From NCBI RefSeq assembly GCF_004214835.1, contig NZ_PIQJ01000001.1, forward strand, positions 1-64,000: 64,000 nucleotides of DNA, read 5' to 3'. Origin of the DNA: Pseudidiomarina tainanensis (lineage in GTDB: Bacteria > Pseudomonadota > Gammaproteobacteria > Enterobacterales > Alteromonadaceae). Positions 34,063 to 41,376 of the stretch are shown here, piece by piece (positions within the stretch are counted from its first letter, which is position 1; each line of letters opens with the position of its first letter). The notes beneath the pieces are model-generated. The model did no database searches and was not told the DNA's origin. It saw only the letters and a list, made by a program, of their open reading frames with translations. Position numbers and translations under genes: made by a program.

Positions 34063-35083
34063 AGTACTTCTCCACTAGATCTGCACCACACAGTAACGAC
34101 GGCGTGTAATAACCACCTTGCGGCTGTTGCGCCATGATGAATTGTGCGACATCGACACCACCGAAACTCGTGAGTTTGTAGCCATTCATTACTTTAATGC
34201 GAAGTGTTTCCACATCGCCTTTATCGTTTTTGGCCTCACCCCATACAAAAGTAATGGCTTGCTCAAGTTGCTTGTCGCTTGGCCCTGGTGGCTGCTGCTC
34301 AATTTTCTTCTCTAGAAATTTTTTCATGAACTCAAATCGCAGCAACCAACGCAACCAATTCAACCGTTTTAGTTTTTTCACAAGATTTGGCGACGCCGGA
34401 ATATAAACCTCAATGTTTGGAATACCGCTGGTGTAATAAGCCGTTGAAACATCACCCCACGGGATAGTCATGGCAAACTTCTCGCCATTGCCAAAATCAA
34501 TGTGGCGCGTGTGGTAGGCCAACGGCACGGTGACAATCTTGCCATTGTGGCGAACTGCGCCACCTTCGCCTAACCGACGAACACTCGTTTTCGCCGTGCC
34601 GCGGCTCATCCGCGAGGCAGAATCAAAACCAAGTGTCAGTGACGTGGCATCGGGTAGCTTTTGTTTGAGTTTTGCTGCAACGCAATCGGTCGGAATTACA
34701 TCGAAACCAACACCAGGGCACAGCACCACCCCTGCATCTACCGCTCGTTGATGTTGCGCATGCGCATATTCAAATACGCCTAGTTCACCGGTGATATCGG
34801 TGTAATGGGTCTTGGTGGCAAGACATGCTTCAATCATTGGCGCTGCGGTGACTTCAAATGGGCCGGCACAGTGCACTACCACATCAATATCCGCTAGTGC
34901 TTGCTGTAGCGCCTGAGTATCAGTTAAATCAACCACCACCGATGGTAATTCAAGCTCGCCAGCAAGACGGTGAATAGCTTCGCTATTGCGCCCTGCAAGC
35001 ACTGGTGTTAAGCCTTGTGCTTTGGCGTGCTTTGCCATGAGTGTGCCGGTGTAACCATTGGCACCATAAATCATCCATTTCAT
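34049..35083 (-). CDS. saccharopine dehydrogenase-like oxidoreductase (trans-acting enoyl reductase type)
   Basis: 344 residues. A Rossmann NAD(P) site is at the extreme N-terminus (MKWMIYGANGYTGTLMAKHA), followed by the catalytic-domain segments HYTDITGELGVFEYAHAQH and VLCPGVGFDVIPTDCVAA. Relatives include trans-acting enoyl reductases of mycobacterial lipid synthesis and uncharacterised membrane-lipid enzymes. The substrate is unknown. The ATG at 35083 lies one base after the yccF stop, so the longer in-frame reading inside yccF is rejected. Its position between yccF and pldA suggests a role in envelope lipids. Confidence 0.85.
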   Translation of the reverse strand: MKWMIYGANGYTGTLMAKHAKAQGLTPVLAGRNSEAIHRLAGELELPSVVVDLTDTQALQQALADIDVVVHCAGPFEVTAAPMIEACLATKTHYTDITGELGVFEYAHAQHQRAVDAGVVLCPGVGFDVIPTDCVAAKLKQKLPDATSLTLGFDSASRMSRGTAKTSVRRLGEGGAVRHNGKIVTVPLAYHTRHIDFGNGEKFAMTIPWGDVSTAYYTSGIPNIEVYIPASPNLVKKLKRLNWLRWLLRFEFMKKFLEKKIEQQPPGPSDKQLEQAITFVWGEAKNDKGDVETLRIKVMNGYKLTSFGGVDVAQFIMAQQPQGGYYTPSLLCGADLVEKYYVDA

Positions 35084-35084
35084 A

Positions 35085-35543
35085 TTATTTCTCTCGCATT
35101 TTTGAGACGGCACTGGTGGCATTATGCATACGCGCCGCTGCAGCAACCTCTTTGCTAACAATGGTTTTGCCGACTGGAGATAACGCAACGCCGGCCAATT
35201 TTAAATGCTGAATGCCGAACGGAATACCGATGATGGTGATAAATAGGGCAATGGCCGATAAAAGATGGCCAAGCGCCAACCACCAACCAAAGAATACAAA
35301 CCACAATACGTTACCCAAGCAGCCAAGGCTGCCGGTACCAAGATCGCCGCGTTGGGTTAATTCTTCGCGATCAATGGCTTCTTGGCCAAATGGGAAGAAT
35401 GAAAACATGCCGATAACAAAGCACGAACGCCCCCAAGGAATACCAACTATAGTGATAAATGCGATTAAACCCGCAAGCCACCAACCAAGCCCCATGATGG
35501 CACCGCCCAAGATAAACCACAGAATGTTTCCTAATGTACGCAT
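35085..35543 (-). CDS. yccF: YccF-family inner-membrane protein
   Basis: 152 residues (E. coli 148) with two YccF domains: N-terminal LGNILWFILGG...GWWLAG and a second LGCLGNVLWFVFFGWWLALGH, each with two membrane helices and the IVGIP / IIGIPFG turn. Function unknown. AAAAGGACATTCAAC precedes the ATG at 35543. It is the first gene of the run yccF, dehydrogenase, pldA, yhiI, rbbA, yhhJ, DUF4442. Confidence 0.9.
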   Translation of the reverse strand: MRTLGNILWFILGGAIMGLGWWLAGLIAFITIVGIPWGRSCFVIGMFSFFPFGQEAIDREELTQRGDLGTGSLGCLGNVLWFVFFGWWLALGHLLSAIALFITIIGIPFGIQHLKLAGVALSPVGKTIVSKEVAAAARMHNATSAVSKMREK

Positions 35544-35677
35544 GTTGAATGTCCTTTTACGTACGCGCAAAATGTACCAGATAACCTCAGTATAAATCGC
35601 AAAAGGTTTGTAAACCACCTCGAAATTTTTTCTGGCTTTACTAAGTTAGTAAATAACATCAAAACAGGAGGTTGATT

Positions 35678-36082
35678 ATGAAAGCTTTACAAGCATTGAT
35701 TTTGGCATCGTTGGCAACCGTTTCGTTGACCGCTTGCTCACAACAAGAGCAAGAAGATACGCGTGAAAAAGCGCAATCGTCACTGGAACAAGCCACTGAA
35801 GCCACTAAACAGGCGGCAAGCGACGCGGCAGAGTTTACCCGCGAAACCGCCGAACGTACTGGTGACTTTTTAAGTGACAGTGCAATCACAGCGCGCGTGA
35901 AAACGGCATTATTTGAAGCTGACCAAGTGAGTGCCGGCAACATTAATGTCGAAACCATCAACGGCCATGTCGTGCTTAGCGGTGTTGTCGCAACGTCTGA
36001 AGAAGCCGACCTTGCTGTGCAGCTTGCACAAGGCGTTGAAGGTGTGAAATCAGTAGAAAATGATATTGAAGTGCAAGAATAA
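35678..36082 (+). CDS. BON-domain lipoprotein (OsmY-like)
   Basis: 134 residues: lipoprotein signal ending LTAC (C20), a charged helical linker rich in Ala, Glu and Thr (about 25-65) and one BON domain (about 68-134, DSAITARVKTALFEAD, INGHVVLSGVV). BON domains bind phospholipid membranes, and such proteins are often induced by osmotic or envelope stress. AGGAGG at 35667-35672 fixes the ATG at 35678. Confidence 0.88.
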   Translation: MKALQALILASLATVSLTACSQQEQEDTREKAQSSLEQATEATKQAASDAAEFTRETAERTGDFLSDSAITARVKTALFEADQVSAGNINVETINGHVVLSGVVATSEEADLAVQLAQGVEGVKSVENDIEVQE

Positions 36083-36103
36083 CCTTGATCTTTAATGCAT
36101 AAG

Positions 36104-36131
36104 ACGGCGCTCTCGGGCGCCGTTTTTTATT
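36104..36131 (+). terminator. terminator of the BON lipoprotein gene
   Basis: Stem ACGGCGC (36104-36110) / GCGCCGT (36117-36123), six-base loop, then TTTTTATTT. Confidence 0.9.
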
Positions 36132-36236
36132 TCTAAACATGAATCGCGATATGACTTATGCCAAAGTCGAATAATCCAAACCGCACTGGTATGCGTTACA
36201 CTCTTTATAGAAACGTTTTGTATCAAGGAGCAACGC

Positions 36237-37100
36237 ATGTCGAATACTTATACCCCACCAAAGGTTTGGCAGTGGGATCAAGAAAGTGGCGGTAAGTTTG
36301 CCTCAATTAATCGCCCAATTGCTGGCGCAACGCATGACAAAGAGCTGCCTGTAGGTAAACATCCGCTACAACTTTACTCATTGGCCACACCTAATGGCGT
36401 GAAAGTAACGGTGATGTTAGAGGAGCTACTCGAACTTGGTATCACTGAAGCTGAATACGATGCACATTTGGTACAAATTCTAGAAGGTGACCAATTTAGC
36501 AGTGGCTTTGTCGCGGTCAATCCGAATTCAAAAATTCCTGCGTTACTCGACGTGAGCACCCAGCCACCCACGCGCGTGTTCGAGTCTGGCTCTATCTTGC
36601 TGTACTTAGCTGAAAAATTTAATGCATTTTTACCTCAAGATACCGCTAAACGGACCGAAACAATGAATTGGTTGTTCTGGCAAATGGGTAGTGCGCCGCT
36701 GCTGGGTGGTGGATTCGGCCATTTCTACGCATACGCACCTGAGAAGTACGAATACCCGATTAACCGCTACACCATGGAAATTAAACGCCAACTGGATGTG
36801 TTAGACCGCCAATTGGCGGAAAATACCTACATTGCTGGTGACGAATACACCATTGCCGACATGGCAATATGGCCGTGGTACGGCGCACTGGTAACCAATC
36901 AAGTATATGATGCTGCCGAGTTTATTGAAGCGCACAAGTACAAAAACGTGCTGCGTTGGGCAGAATTAATTGCCAAGCGTCCGGCGGTGCAACGTGGCCG
37001 CATCGTGAATAAAACTTGGGGTGATTTGAACAAGCAACTACATGAACGCCATGATGCTAGTGACTTTAAATTGAGAACGCAGGATCAATTAGAGAAATAA
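36237..37100 (+). CDS. yghU: glutathione S-transferase-like disulfide-bond oxidoreductase YghU
   Basis: 287 residues, the YghU length. The N-terminal extension YTPPKVWQWDQESGGKFASI, the thioredoxin-like domain (LYSLATPNGVKVTVMLEELL; NPNSKIPALLD; FESGSILLYLA) and the all-helical C-domain are diagnostic of the Nu-class GST YghU/YfcG group, which binds two glutathiones and has disulfide reductase activity. AAGGAGCAACGC precedes the ATG. Single gene with its own terminator. Confidence 0.93.
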   Translation: MSNTYTPPKVWQWDQESGGKFASINRPIAGATHDKELPVGKHPLQLYSLATPNGVKVTVMLEELLELGITEAEYDAHLVQILEGDQFSSGFVAVNPNSKIPALLDVSTQPPTRVFESGSILLYLAEKFNAFLPQDTAKRTETMNWLFWQMGSAPLLGGGFGHFYAYAPEKYEYPINRYTMEIKRQLDVLDRQLAENTYIAGDEYTIADMAIWPWYGALVTNQVYDAAEFIEAHKYKNVLRWAELIAKRPAVQRGRIVNKTWGDLNKQLHERHDASDFKLRTQDQLEK

Positions 37101-37110
37101 TAGAGAGAAG

Positions 37111-37138
37111 AGCCGCGCTGCAATGCGCGGCTTTTTGG
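37111..37138 (+). terminator. yghU terminator
   Basis: Perfect stem AGCCGCGC (37111-37118) / GCGCGGCT (37125-37132), loop TGCAAT, then TTTTTGG. It lies directly before the convergent glsB stop. Confidence 0.88.
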
Positions 37139-37144
37139 TATTAA

Positions 37145-37390
37145 CTAAGCCTTCTTAAAGGCACGAACAATAAAGAGCAAGACCACAGCGCCAATCGTGG
37201 CGACCACAATACTCCAGATAATACCGCCACCGCTGGATACCCCTAAAAAGTTAAACAAAAAACCACCTATCATCGCACCAATCACACCGATAACCATGTT
37301 GCCGATGAGACCAAAACCGCCACCTTTCACTAGCGTGCCAGCCAGCCACCCAGCAATGATACCGACCAATAAGAACCATAATATGCCCAT
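37145..37390 (-). CDS. GlsB/YeaQ/YmgE-family membrane stress protein
   Basis: 81 residues with three membrane helices and the family pattern GIIAGWLAGTLVKGGGFGLIGNM followed by GAMIGGFLF and a C-terminal FIVRAFKKA. Members are small inner-membrane proteins induced by acid, osmotic or stationary-phase stress. Ribosome site AGGAGAT directly precedes the ATG. It is divergent from padR, whose operator pair lies between the genes. Confidence 0.88.
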   Translation of the reverse strand: MGILWFLLVGIIAGWLAGTLVKGGGFGLIGNMVIGVIGAMIGGFLFNFLGVSSGGGIIWSIVVATIGAVVLLFIVRAFKKA

Positions 37391-37461
37391 GATGATCTCC
37401 TTTTTCTTGTTTTAACAGGTTCTTAGTAAGCGTAGCAGGAGTTTGAAATAAATAAACTTGC

Positions 37462-37482
37462 ATACCTAGCTGTTCTAGGTAT
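37462..37482. promoter_or_regulatory. operator 1 upstream of padR
   Basis: Perfect 8-bp inverted repeat ATACCTAG-N5-CTAGGTAT. It sits between a -35-like TTGCAT (37458-37463) and a -10-like TAGGAT (37482-37487, 18-base spacer), an ideal position for repression. Binding by the PadR regulator encoded just downstream is inferred. Confidence 0.72.
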
Positions 37483-37489
37483 AGGATTT

Positions 37490-37510
37490 ATACCTAACAG
37501 CTCTAGGTAT
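37490..37510. promoter_or_regulatory. operator 2 upstream of padR
   Basis: Second copy, ATACCTAA-N5-CTAGGTAT, one mismatch between arms, centred 28 bases from operator 1. It lies around the presumed transcription start and ends 14 bases before the padR ATG. Confidence 0.7.
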
Positions 37511-37524
37511 AACTGGATATTTTT

Positions 37525-37887
37525 ATGAACCTATCGAAAGATCTGATGGCGGCCTCTTCCACGCCCATTGTTTTGGGCGTTATTGCTGAAGGCGAAACTT
37601 ATGGATACGAAATAGTTAAACGCGTTGAAGAGCTCTCTGGTGGTGCCTTGCAATGGACTGACGGCATGTTGTATCCGTTACTTCATCGGCTCGAAAAGCA
37701 AGGCTATTTAACCTCGCGCTGGCTTGTTGGCGAATCCAATAGAAAGCGGAAGTACTATGCCATTACCGACGAAGGCACAGCCACCTTGAATGAACAACGC
37801 CAACAATGGCAGGTAATTAACAATGCGCTCAACCAAATTTGGCGCGATATAACACGGAATGATGACCATGATGTCCAATTCGTCTAA
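37525..37887 (+). CDS. PadR-family transcriptional regulator
   Basis: 120 residues: winged HTH with the PadR core VLGVIAEGETYGYEIVKRV, WTDGMLYPLLHRLEKQGYL and KRKYYAITDEG. PadR proteins are dimeric repressors relieved by small molecules or partner proteins. The two dyads just upstream suggest autoregulation. The next gene, a prefix-domain membrane protein, overlaps its 3' end by up to 29 bases; PadR plus prefix-domain protein is a recurrent pairing. Confidence 0.92.
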   Translation: MNLSKDLMAASSTPIVLGVIAEGETYGYEIVKRVEELSGGALQWTDGMLYPLLHRLEKQGYLTSRWLVGESNRKRKYYAITDEGTATLNEQRQQWQVINNALNQIWRDITRNDDHDVQFV

Positions 37888-39226
37888 TCACCCCTTTGAA
37901 CTCGAGCAACGCATTGCGCAGTGGCGCGAATTTGTCCTTCGTCGTGCCGCTATTCTTGAAGAAGATGCCGACGAACTCGAAAGCCATTTGCGCGACCAAA
38001 TTGACGCGTTATTAGAGCGTGGGTTGCACGCCGATGAAGCGTTCCTTGTCGCCACCAAACGCATCGGTAGCCTTGAAGCCGTATCGAAAGAGTATGCCGA
38101 AGTGCATGCAGGGCGACTGTGGCGCAATATTGTTTGGGGCAATGATAAACCGTCTTGGAATACTGACTTTTATCTAGCGTTGCTGCTAGCTTGTTGCGCG
38201 GCTGTGCTATTTCACCTGCCAAAACTGTTTGGATTCACTCCCGAAACTCACGAATGGGTATATGCTCGCAATTTCACCTTGTTTTGCTTGCCCATGCTCG
38301 GTGCTTATTACGTAGTGAAGCATCAACTTGGGCAACGCGGCTGGTACTGGTTAGTTGGTGCTTCTCTGGGAATTGCTACGGTGATAAATTTGATGCCCTG
38401 GCAAGCCGAGTCGGCAACGCAATCGCTAAGTCTAATTCATCTCCCCCTATTACTCTGGTTTCTAGTTGGCGTTCTCTACACCGGCAACTGGTGGCAAACC
38501 GACGGGCGACGCATGGACTTTGTTCGCTATTCGGGTGAATACGCCATTTATTTTGTATTGCTAGCGCTGGGTGGTATGACGTTAATCGTCTTAACGAATG
38601 GCATGTTTTGGTTGATTGGCATGAACATCGAGTGGTTTACGCATCAATGGCTACTACCTAGTGGTGTTATGGGAGCCGTGATTATTGTCGGCTGGTTAGT
38701 TGAAGCAAAACAGGGCGCGGTTGAGAATATGGCACCTGTACTGGCTCGCATTTTCACACCTTTATTCACCTTATTGATGCTGACGTTTTTAGTGATCATG
38801 TTCGTCACGGGGCGCAGTTTTGATGTTGAACGAGAGCTTTTAATTGGTCTCGATGCGCTGTTGATTGTGGTGTTGGGTTTGGTCTTGTACGCGGTGTCGT
38901 CTCGCGAATCAAACAAAGCACCTAGCATTTTTGATCGCCTACAATGGCTACTCATTGTGTCGGCATTATTGGTTGATGTGTTGGCATTAGTCGCTATCGG
39001 TGGCCGCATTGCCGACATGGGCTTTACCGCCAACCGTACCGCAGCACTGGGCGAAAACCTCATATTATTGATTAGTTTAAGTGGCTACGCTTGGTTCTAC
39101 TGGCAATTTATTCGCGACCAACGTTCGTTTGCTTTACTCGAACAATGGCAAACTCGGTTCATTCCCGTGTACGCCATCTGGGCCGCAATTGTCGTGTTTC
39201 TATTCCCACTGGTGTTTGGGTTCTAG
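37859..39226 (+). CDS. permease-prefix-domain membrane protein
   Basis: 455 residues. The N-terminal cytosolic segment (about 10-90: ELEQRIAQWREFVLRR, LESHLRDQIDALLERGLHADEAF, RIGSLEAVSKEYAEVH) is the HAAS/permease prefix type found next to PadR regulators. About ten membrane helices follow. There is no ABC or enzymatic motif, and the function is unknown. The start codon is uncertain (ATGs at 37859, 37862, 37868 and 37871); all lie inside padR, indicating translational coupling. Confidence 0.82.
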   Translation: MMTMMSNSSNHPFELEQRIAQWREFVLRRAAILEEDADELESHLRDQIDALLERGLHADEAFLVATKRIGSLEAVSKEYAEVHAGRLWRNIVWGNDKPSWNTDFYLALLLACCAAVLFHLPKLFGFTPETHEWVYARNFTLFCLPMLGAYYVVKHQLGQRGWYWLVGASLGIATVINLMPWQAESATQSLSLIHLPLLLWFLVGVLYTGNWWQTDGRRMDFVRYSGEYAIYFVLLALGGMTLIVLTNGMFWLIGMNIEWFTHQWLLPSGVMGAVIIVGWLVEAKQGAVENMAPVLARIFTPLFTLLMLTFLVIMFVTGRSFDVERELLIGLDALLIVVLGLVLYAVSSRESNKAPSIFDRLQWLLIVSALLVDVLALVAIGGRIADMGFTANRTAALGENLILLISLSGYAWFYWQFIRDQRSFALLEQWQTRFIPVYAIWAAIVVFLFPLVFGF

Positions 39227-39234
39227 CACTAGGG

Positions 39235-40158
39235 TTAATGGTCATGCTCATGGTCGTGATGGTGGTCGTGATGAGCGCCTTCATCACGACAAACTTCCCC
39301 AGGTAGTTCCAGTTCAATCGTGGTGTGACTCAACTGATACGGCAACAGGGCTTTGTCTATGGCTTCTTTCAATAAGCGTCGTTGCTCACTTTCAATATCT
39401 TCATCTAACACCAAATGCGCGGTTAATACGTGATGTTCACCGTCAAGTGACCAGAAGTGTAGGTGATGTACATCCACCACGTTCGGCAATTGCTTCAAAG
39501 TTGTGGTGACCGCTTCAACTGTGCCATTGTCGGGCGCGGCTTGGAAAAATAAGCGGGCGGTTTCGTGCAAATTGCGAATCACGTTAAACAAAATGAACAC
39601 GGTGAAGGCTATGGACAACAGAGGATCGAGAATCGGCCAATCCACAAATAACAACACGATACCGACAATCAGCACCGCGACCCAACCCAGTACGTCTTCC
39701 ATTAAGTGCCAGTTGATCACGCGTTCATTTAAGCTTTTACCTTTCGACAGTTTAAACGCGGCAAACCCATTTACCGCAATGCCGAGAACTGCTAATGCAA
39801 TCATGCCATCAGCCATAGGCATTTGCGGGTTCCACAGGCGTGGAATTGCTTCAACTAAGACCCAAGTGGAGCCAATAATCAGCACCACCGCGTTAATAAA
39901 GGCGCCCGCCAAGCTCAACCGACGATACCCGTAGGTAAACTGATTATTCGCGCGCTTACGGCCTAACTTATTGAGTATCCACGCCATGCCCAGCGATAAG
40001 CTATCGCCCAAATCATGTACCGCATCCGCCAAAATCGCCGTACTGTTGGTTAGCACCCCACCAATAAATTCAATGATGGTGAAACAGAAGTTGAGTAGGA
40101 ACGCCCAACCAAGACGTTCCGATGCCATATCTTTGCTGTGATCGTGGTGGTGGCCCAT
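39235..40158 (-). CDS. cation diffusion facilitator (zinc/cadmium efflux, CzcD/ZitB type)
   Basis: 307 residues, six membrane helices. Metal-site motifs HDLGD in helix 2 and HLMED in helix 5 carry the transport-site His/Asp residues. Histidine-rich ends (MGHHHDH at the start and a HHDHHHDHEHDH tail) suggest zinc. The C-terminal cytosolic domain (HHLHFWSLDGEHHVLTAHLV) is the CDF dimerisation domain. It exports divalent metal in exchange for protons. Convergent with the prefix-domain gene (8-base gap). Confidence 0.92.
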   Translation of the reverse strand: MGHHHDHSKDMASERLGWAFLLNFCFTIIEFIGGVLTNSTAILADAVHDLGDSLSLGMAWILNKLGRKRANNQFTYGYRRLSLAGAFINAVVLIIGSTWVLVEAIPRLWNPQMPMADGMIALAVLGIAVNGFAAFKLSKGKSLNERVINWHLMEDVLGWVAVLIVGIVLLFVDWPILDPLLSIAFTVFILFNVIRNLHETARLFFQAAPDNGTVEAVTTTLKQLPNVVDVHHLHFWSLDGEHHVLTAHLVLDEDIESEQRRLLKEAIDKALLPYQLSHTTIELELPGEVCRDEGAHHDHHHDHEHDH

Positions 40159-40168
40159 AATTGTTCCG

Positions 40169-40417
40169 TTAACGCTTCATCGTGAGTGTTTTTAGCATGT
40201 CATCACCGGTATCGGTGTTCAACGTAATCAGCGACCAAACAGCTGATAGAACGAGAATAACCGTGTGCGTAATCCAACTATCGAAATTGATATCAACCGC
40301 AAAGCTAATGAGCCACGCGCCCAAATAGGTGAGGCCAATACTTGGCACGCAGAAAATGGCAAAACCTGCCGCAACAATCACGGTAGCCAGTACAACGTTG
40401 AGTAATTTTTTTAGCAT
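40169..40417 (-). CDS. small membrane protein of unknown function
   Basis: 82 residues with two hydrophobic helices (about 8-44 and 50-66) and a basic tail. Not recognised. AAGGAAG lies six bases before the ATG at 40417, and the start overlaps the RelE-like toxin stop by 7 bases, so it is probably translated from the same message as the toxin-antitoxin pair. It ends 10 bases before the cation-efflux gene start. Confidence 0.6.
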   Translation of the reverse strand: MLKKLLNVVLATVIVAAGFAIFCVPSIGLTYLGAWLISFAVDINFDSWITHTVILVLSAVWSLITLNTDTGDDMLKTLTMKR

Positions 40418-40683
40418 GAACTTCCTTTCTTATAAATAATGGAACGATGCCCGACTTTAATCACACTGACCACAAGTTCAGTATCTCGAATTTCATAAAT
40501 AATACGGTAGACGCCCTGGCGTACCCGATACTTATCACTACCGGACAATTTAATACAACCTTCAGCTCTTGGATCTGTCACTAAAAGCTCAATCCGCTCC
40601 AGTATTTTTTTCACGTCTACATTCGGAATGCCACGAAGATCTTTCGCAACTGATTTTTTGAAGACGAGTTTATATTTTGCCAT
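40411..40683 (-). CDS. RelE/ParE-superfamily toxin
   Basis: 90 residues. RelE fold pattern: KYKLVFKKSVAKDLRGIP, then IELLVTDPRAEGCIKLSG, YRVRQGVYRIIYEI and VSVIKVGHRSIIY. The C-terminal GHR..IY with basic residues is typical of mRNA-cleaving RelE relatives rather than gyrase-targeting ParE. The start overlaps the antitoxin gene by 14 bases. No disruption seen. Confidence 0.88.
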   Translation of the reverse strand: MAKYKLVFKKSVAKDLRGIPNVDVKKILERIELLVTDPRAEGCIKLSGSDKYRVRQGVYRIIYEIRDTELVVSVIKVGHRSIIYKKGSSC

Positions 40684-40903
40684 GCGCTTTCAAATCGTTG
40701 ATTAATGCTTCATAGCTTATTTCTGGCTCGGCAACACGATCTGAAATAGTTGCCAAATCTTGCTGGTCTTCGGCAATTAACAATCGAACCGCTTCGTCAA
40801 TTATCTCAGAAATAGATTTATCCGTTGAAGCCGCTCGGAGTTTTAGAGCTTGATGAATTGCGGGTTCAAAGTAAACCGTTGAACGCTTCGATAACGATGC
40901 CAT
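40670..40903 (-). CDS. ribbon-helix-helix antitoxin partner of the RelE-like toxin
   Basis: 77 residues: an N-terminal ribbon-helix-helix domain (STVYFEPAIHQALKLRAAST) and an acidic C-terminal tail (ISYEALINDLKAHGKI) that should wrap the toxin. First gene of the toxin-antitoxin operon. The promoter and operator candidate lies at 40934-40977. Ribosome site AGGAGCTTTACT before the ATG. Confidence 0.88.
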   Translation of the reverse strand: MASLSKRSTVYFEPAIHQALKLRAASTDKSISEIIDEAVRLLIAEDQQDLATISDRVAEPEISYEALINDLKAHGKI

Positions 40904-40933
40904 AGTAAAGCTCCTAAAAGTACAACTCTAAAA

Positions 40934-40977
40934 AATAGCGTTACAACATTATAGCATCACGATGTAAAAGCGCTATT
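40934..40977 (-). promoter_or_regulatory. extended -10 promoter inside an inverted repeat, upstream of the antitoxin gene
   Basis: Arms AATAGCG (40934-40940) and CGCTATT (40971-40977), with inner ACAT/ATGT complementarity. Minus-strand TGCTATAAT (40955-40947) is an extended -10. A dyad over the promoter is what autoregulated toxin-antitoxin operons carry. Confidence 0.55.
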
Positions 40978-41037
40978 AACCGTCGAAATTGCTATGCACT
41001 CTCGCTTTAGCAGGAACTTTGACTAAACTCGCTCTGG

Positions 41038-41062
41038 TACCAAAATATATTACTTATTGGTA
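41038..41062. promoter_or_regulatory. candidate operator upstream of the ParD/CcdA-type antitoxin gene
   Basis: Inverted repeat TACCAA (41038-41043) / TTGGTA (41057-41062) with a 13-base spacer containing AATATATTAC. It ends 15 bases before the antitoxin ATG. Short arms make it tentative. Confidence 0.35.
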
Positions 41063-41076
41063 TTTGGGGGATGGTA

Positions 41077-41376
41077 ATGGCAAAAAATACAAGTATCAGC
41101 TTAGGCGCTCACTTCGATCAGTTTGTCGATAAGCTCGTTGCCAGTGGTCGCTACGCTTCGGCCAGCGAAGTTATTCGCGCGGGATTGCGCAAACTTGAAG
41201 AAGCGCAAGAGCTTCAAGAAAGTGTCGCAACCTATAGCTATCGCTATCGCTCATTGATAAAGGAGCTTGATGACGAACGTACAGAATGGCTTCGTAAAAA
41301 TAAAGAGGCTATTGAAGCGTACAATGATCGAGTTGAAAACAAAGGAACATTTAGCGACAGCGTTAGGAAATTTTGA
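41077..41376 (+). CDS. chimeric antitoxin: ParD-type N-terminus, CcdA-type C-terminus
   Basis: 99 residues. The first ~45 (MAKNTSISLGAHFDQFVDKL, ASGRYASASEVIRAGLRKLE) match ParD/CopG antitoxins, including the ribbon-helix-helix. The last ~35 (EWLRKNKEAIEAYNDRVE, GTFSDSVRKF) match the CcdA toxin-binding tail. The gene is followed with a TGATG junction by a CcdB-like toxin, so the tail suits its partner while the DNA-binding head belongs to another family. The ATG at 41077 is preferred over 41071 because of the spacing to TTGGGGG. Confidence 0.82.
   Translation: MAKNTSISLGAHFDQFVDKLVASGRYASASEVIRAGLRKLEEAQELQESVATYSYRYRSLIKELDDERTEWLRKNKEAIEAYNDRVENKGTFSDSVRKF

Noticed and set aside
35084-35188. 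35-residue extension of the saccharopine-dehydrogenase-like protein
   Set aside because: It lies inside yccF and precedes the Rossmann motif, which normally starts the protein.
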